Shown one piece after another: positions 5,654 through 7,483 of a stretch of 7,483 nt of DNA (position 1 is its first letter; each line of letters starts with the position of its first letter). Where the stretch lies: assembly GCA_020852535.1 (NCBI GenBank), contig JADZAO010000035.1:1-7483 (forward strand), in the 5' to 3' direction. Both the position numbers and the translations under genes were made by a program. This DNA is from Paracoccaceae bacterium (GTDB lineage Bacteria; Pseudomonadota; Alphaproteobacteria; Rhodobacterales; Rhodobacteraceae). Below the pieces are notes generated by a model. It was not told where the DNA came from. It saw only the letters and a list, made by a program, of their open reading frames with translations, and did no database searches.

Positions 5654-7237
5654 TCACCGGATTGCTGCGGCCTTCACGTCTTCATCGATGAAAGGCATGT
5701 ATTGGCTGAAGTTTTCTGCAAACATACTTACCAGCTTTGATGCTTGCGTGTCATAGGCAGCTTTGTCGGTCCATGTCTGACGCGGGTTCAACAGCGTGGT
5801 TTCCACCCCTGGAACAGCGACAGGCACATCAAAGCCGAAGTTTGGGTCTTTGCGCATTTCGGCGCTTGTAAGCGAACCGTCCAGCGCGGCTGATAAGAGT
5901 GCTCGTGTTGCCTTGATGGGCATGCGCTTGCCTGTCCCGTAGGCACCGCCGGTCCAGCCGGTGTTCACCAGCCAACAGATCGCACTGTGCTTGGCGATCT
6001 TGGCTTGTAAAAGTCTGCCATATACTTCTGGGCGGCGGGGCATGAAGGGGGCACCAAAACAGGTACTGAAGGTAGGCTGCGGTTCGGTCACACCACGCTC
6101 GGTTCCAGCGACTTTCGAGGTGAAGCCCGAGAGGAAGTGGTACATCGCTTGCGCCGAGGTTAGCCGTGCGATGGGTGGTAGTATACCGTAGGCGTCGCAT
6201 GTCAGCATGATTACGTTTTTGGGATGCCCGCCAAGGCCAGTCGCCGAAGCGTTAGAGATATATTCTAACGGATAGGCGCAGCGGGTGTTCGCCGTCAGGC
6301 TGTTATCGTCGAAGTCTAGTTCCAGCGTTTCGGGGTCGTAGACCATGTTTTCTACCACGGTCGCGAAGCGGTGGGTGGTGGCATAGATTTCCGGCTCGGC
6401 CTCGGGGTTTAGATTGATGGTTTTGGCGTAGCAGCCCCCTTCGAAGTTAAAGCTGCCATGATCAGACCAGCCGTGTTCGTCATCGCCGATCAGCGTGCGG
6501 TCGGGGCTTGCCGAAAGCGTGGTCTTGCCGGTGCCCGATAGTCCGAAGAATATGGCCGTGTCAGATGGATTGCCAATAGCGTGGTTTGCTGAGCAGTGCA
6601 TCGGCATCACGCCTTTTTCGGGGAGAAGGTAGTTAAGCAGTGTGAAAACTGATTTTTTATTTTCACCCGCATAGGCGGTATTTGCGATTAGGATTAGCTT
6701 CTTGTCGAAGTTGAGAGTGATTACTGTATCGGTACGGCAGCCGTGGCGGGCTGGATCGGCCTTGAATGTAGGACAGTTAATGATTGTCCATTCGGGAACA
6801 AAACTGTCTAGTTCGTCGTGCGAGGGGCGGCGTAGAAGGTGGCGGATGAACAGCCCGTGCCAGGCTAGTTCAGTTACTACGCGCACATCCAATCGGTGCA
6901 GGGGATCGGCCCCTGCGAATAAGTCCTGTACGAAGTAATCGCGGCCTTTCATATGTGCCAGCATGTCGGCATGTAACAGATCAAAGGCTTCGGGTGCCAT
7001 CGCGGCATTGTTTTCCCACCAGATGGTCTTTTCGACCGAAGCGGTGCGGACTACAAATTTGTCCTTGGGGGAACGGCCGGTGAATTTTCCGGTCGAGCAT
7101 AGGAAGGCTCCGCCTTTGCCCAGTCGACCTTCGCCACGCTTCAACGCCTCTTCGACAAGGGCTGCCTCAATTAGATTATAGTAGATGTTTCCTAGATCAG
7201 TGATGCCTTGATGTGCTAATTCTTGCGCGGGTTTCAT
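5654..7237 (-). CDS. pckA: Phosphoenolpyruvate carboxykinase (ATP)
   Basis: PckA converts oxaloacetate plus ATP to phosphoenolpyruvate, CO2 and ADP, the entry step of gluconeogenesis from TCA-cycle substrates. The 527-aa product has the usual length of ATP-type enzymes. Residues (from the chosen start): FTGRSPKDKF at 52-61 with the substrate-binding Arg; AYAGENKK at 188-195 holding the metal-binding lysine; MHCSANHA at 213-220 with the metal-ligand His214; the ATP phosphate loop GLSGTGKTTLS at 232-242; the second metal motif LIGDDEHGWSD at 249-259; NTRCAYP at 317-323; and TGWTGGAYGTGKRM at 426-439 near the nucleotide. The ATG at 7235-7237 has AGGA 8 nt upstream, whereas the ATG five codons earlier (7250-7252) overlaps that site and has AGG directly abutting it. 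It is transcribed alone, convergent with slt. In rhizobia pckA lies beside chvI; a divergent gene may follow past the right edge, but it is not visible here. Confidence 0.97.
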   Translation of the reverse strand: MKPAQELAHQGITDLGNIYYNLIEAALVEEALKRGEGRLGKGGAFLCSTGKFTGRSPKDKFVVRTASVEKTIWWENNAAMAPEAFDLLHADMLAHMKGRDYFVQDLFAGADPLHRLDVRVVTELAWHGLFIRHLLRRPSHDELDSFVPEWTIINCPTFKADPARHGCRTDTVITLNFDKKLILIANTAYAGENKKSVFTLLNYLLPEKGVMPMHCSANHAIGNPSDTAIFFGLSGTGKTTLSASPDRTLIGDDEHGWSDHGSFNFEGGCYAKTINLNPEAEPEIYATTHRFATVVENMVYDPETLELDFDDNSLTANTRCAYPLEYISNASATGLGGHPKNVIMLTCDAYGILPPIARLTSAQAMYHFLSGFTSKVAGTERGVTEPQPTFSTCFGAPFMPRRPEVYGRLLQAKIAKHSAICWLVNTGWTGGAYGTGKRMPIKATRALLSAALDGSLTSAEMRKDPNFGFDVPVAVPGVETTLLNPRQTWTDKAAYDTQASKLVSMFAENFSQYMPFIDEDVKAAAIR

Positions 7238-7361
7238 GTGTGCGTTCCTCATCCTGCAAGTTCCTCAAGGCCGGGGCGGGTCCCAGCGTCTTGTCCAAAA
7301 CACAAAACCAGCCAATGTGTTACAATGCGGCAGTCTGGGCCAACAGACGCTGTGCTCCCTG
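7238..7361 (-). other. Predicted pckA mRNA leader with alternative stems
   Basis: If the upstream promoter candidate is right, pckA has a leader of about 118 nt. On the minus strand it can form a local hairpin from GTCTG/CAGAC (7333-7337 with 7344-7348, 6-nt loop), a stem from AACACA/TGTGTT (7299-7304 with 7316-7321), and a longer-range 7-bp pairing of 7284-7290 (CAGCGTC, plus strand) with 7346-7352. The long-range stem and the first hairpin share bases 7346-7348, so they exclude each other. No known riboswitch is recognised; none of these stems covers the ribosome site. Confidence 0.3.
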
Positions 7362-7392
7362 ACTATAACACGGTATTTTAGTTTTGGAACAA
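7362..7392 (-). promoter_or_regulatory. pckA promoter candidate
   Basis: On the minus strand TTGTTC (7387-7392) and TATAGT (7362-7367) resemble -35 and -10 boxes. The -10 is good (5 of 6 to TATAAT), but the spacer is 19 nt, longer than the optimum, as is common where an activator is needed. The tandem repeats at 7407-7439 lie 14 bp upstream of the -35 box. Confidence 0.4.
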
Positions 7393-7406
7393 GAGGTAAC
7401 CACGCA

Positions 7407-7439
7407 GTTAGCGCAACCATTTTTAGGTTAGCGCAATCA
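7407..7439. repeat. Tandem 13-mer direct repeat, probable regulator binding sites
   Basis: GTTAGCGCAACCA (7407-7419) and GTTAGCGCAATCA (7427-7439) match at 12 of 13 positions and start exactly 20 bp apart, about two helical turns, so both face the same side of the DNA. They sit upstream of the pckA promoter candidate and just left of TTGATT (7441-7446), a possible -35 box for rightward transcription out of the window. Same-face tandem sites suggest cooperative binding of one regulator. In rhizobia pckA is known to be controlled by the LacI-type regulator PckR, and pckA neighbours chvI; whether either applies here is a guess. Confidence 0.6.
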
Positions 7440-7483
7440 CTTGATTTTGTGTGGCGCGAAGTAGTTTTAATAGCTTCGTTCTA

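Overview
The window looks like ordinary chromosomal core DNA from an alphaproteobacterium, most likely in or near the Rhodobacterales (Roseobacter group). I base this on remembered protein resemblance (SmpB, DapA, PckA and the aminotransferase all read like roseobacter homologues) and on several candidate promoters close to the alphaproteobacterial form CTTGAC-N17-CTATAT. No database search was possible. I see no mobile element, CRISPR array, rRNA, tRNA or obviously transferred block.

Layout, left to right. 1-434 (minus): first 144 residues of a class I aspartate/aromatic aminotransferase, running off the left edge. 438-650 (minus): a possible 70-aa basic protein whose stop codon abuts the aminotransferase start. 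651-823: AT-rich spacer with a candidate promoter. 824-1303 (minus): smpB, the tmRNA partner. 1304-1569: spacer holding a good smpB promoter with almost no leader, and an 11-bp imperfect dyad. 1570-2454 (minus): a ten-helix DMT/EamA transporter, overlapping by 4 nt the dapA gene at 2451-3323 (minus). 3324-3506: divergent spacer with a dapA promoter and two short palindromes. 3507-5450 (plus): a Slt70-like periplasmic lytic transglycosylase. 5451-5653: convergent spacer with at most a weak terminator. 5654-7237 (minus): pckA. 7238-7483: pckA upstream region with a predicted ~118-nt leader, a promoter candidate and two exact-phase 13-mer direct repeats.

Functionally, dapA makes the precursor of lysine and of meso-diaminopimelate for peptidoglycan, and the divergent slt gene cleaves peptidoglycan. 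pckA commits oxaloacetate to gluconeogenesis, and the aminotransferase links amino acids with TCA-cycle keto acids. SmpB serves ribosome rescue. No single new system is evident. The items most worth a second look are the tandem repeats upstream of pckA, the dyad and near-leaderless promoter of smpB, and the small basic ORF.
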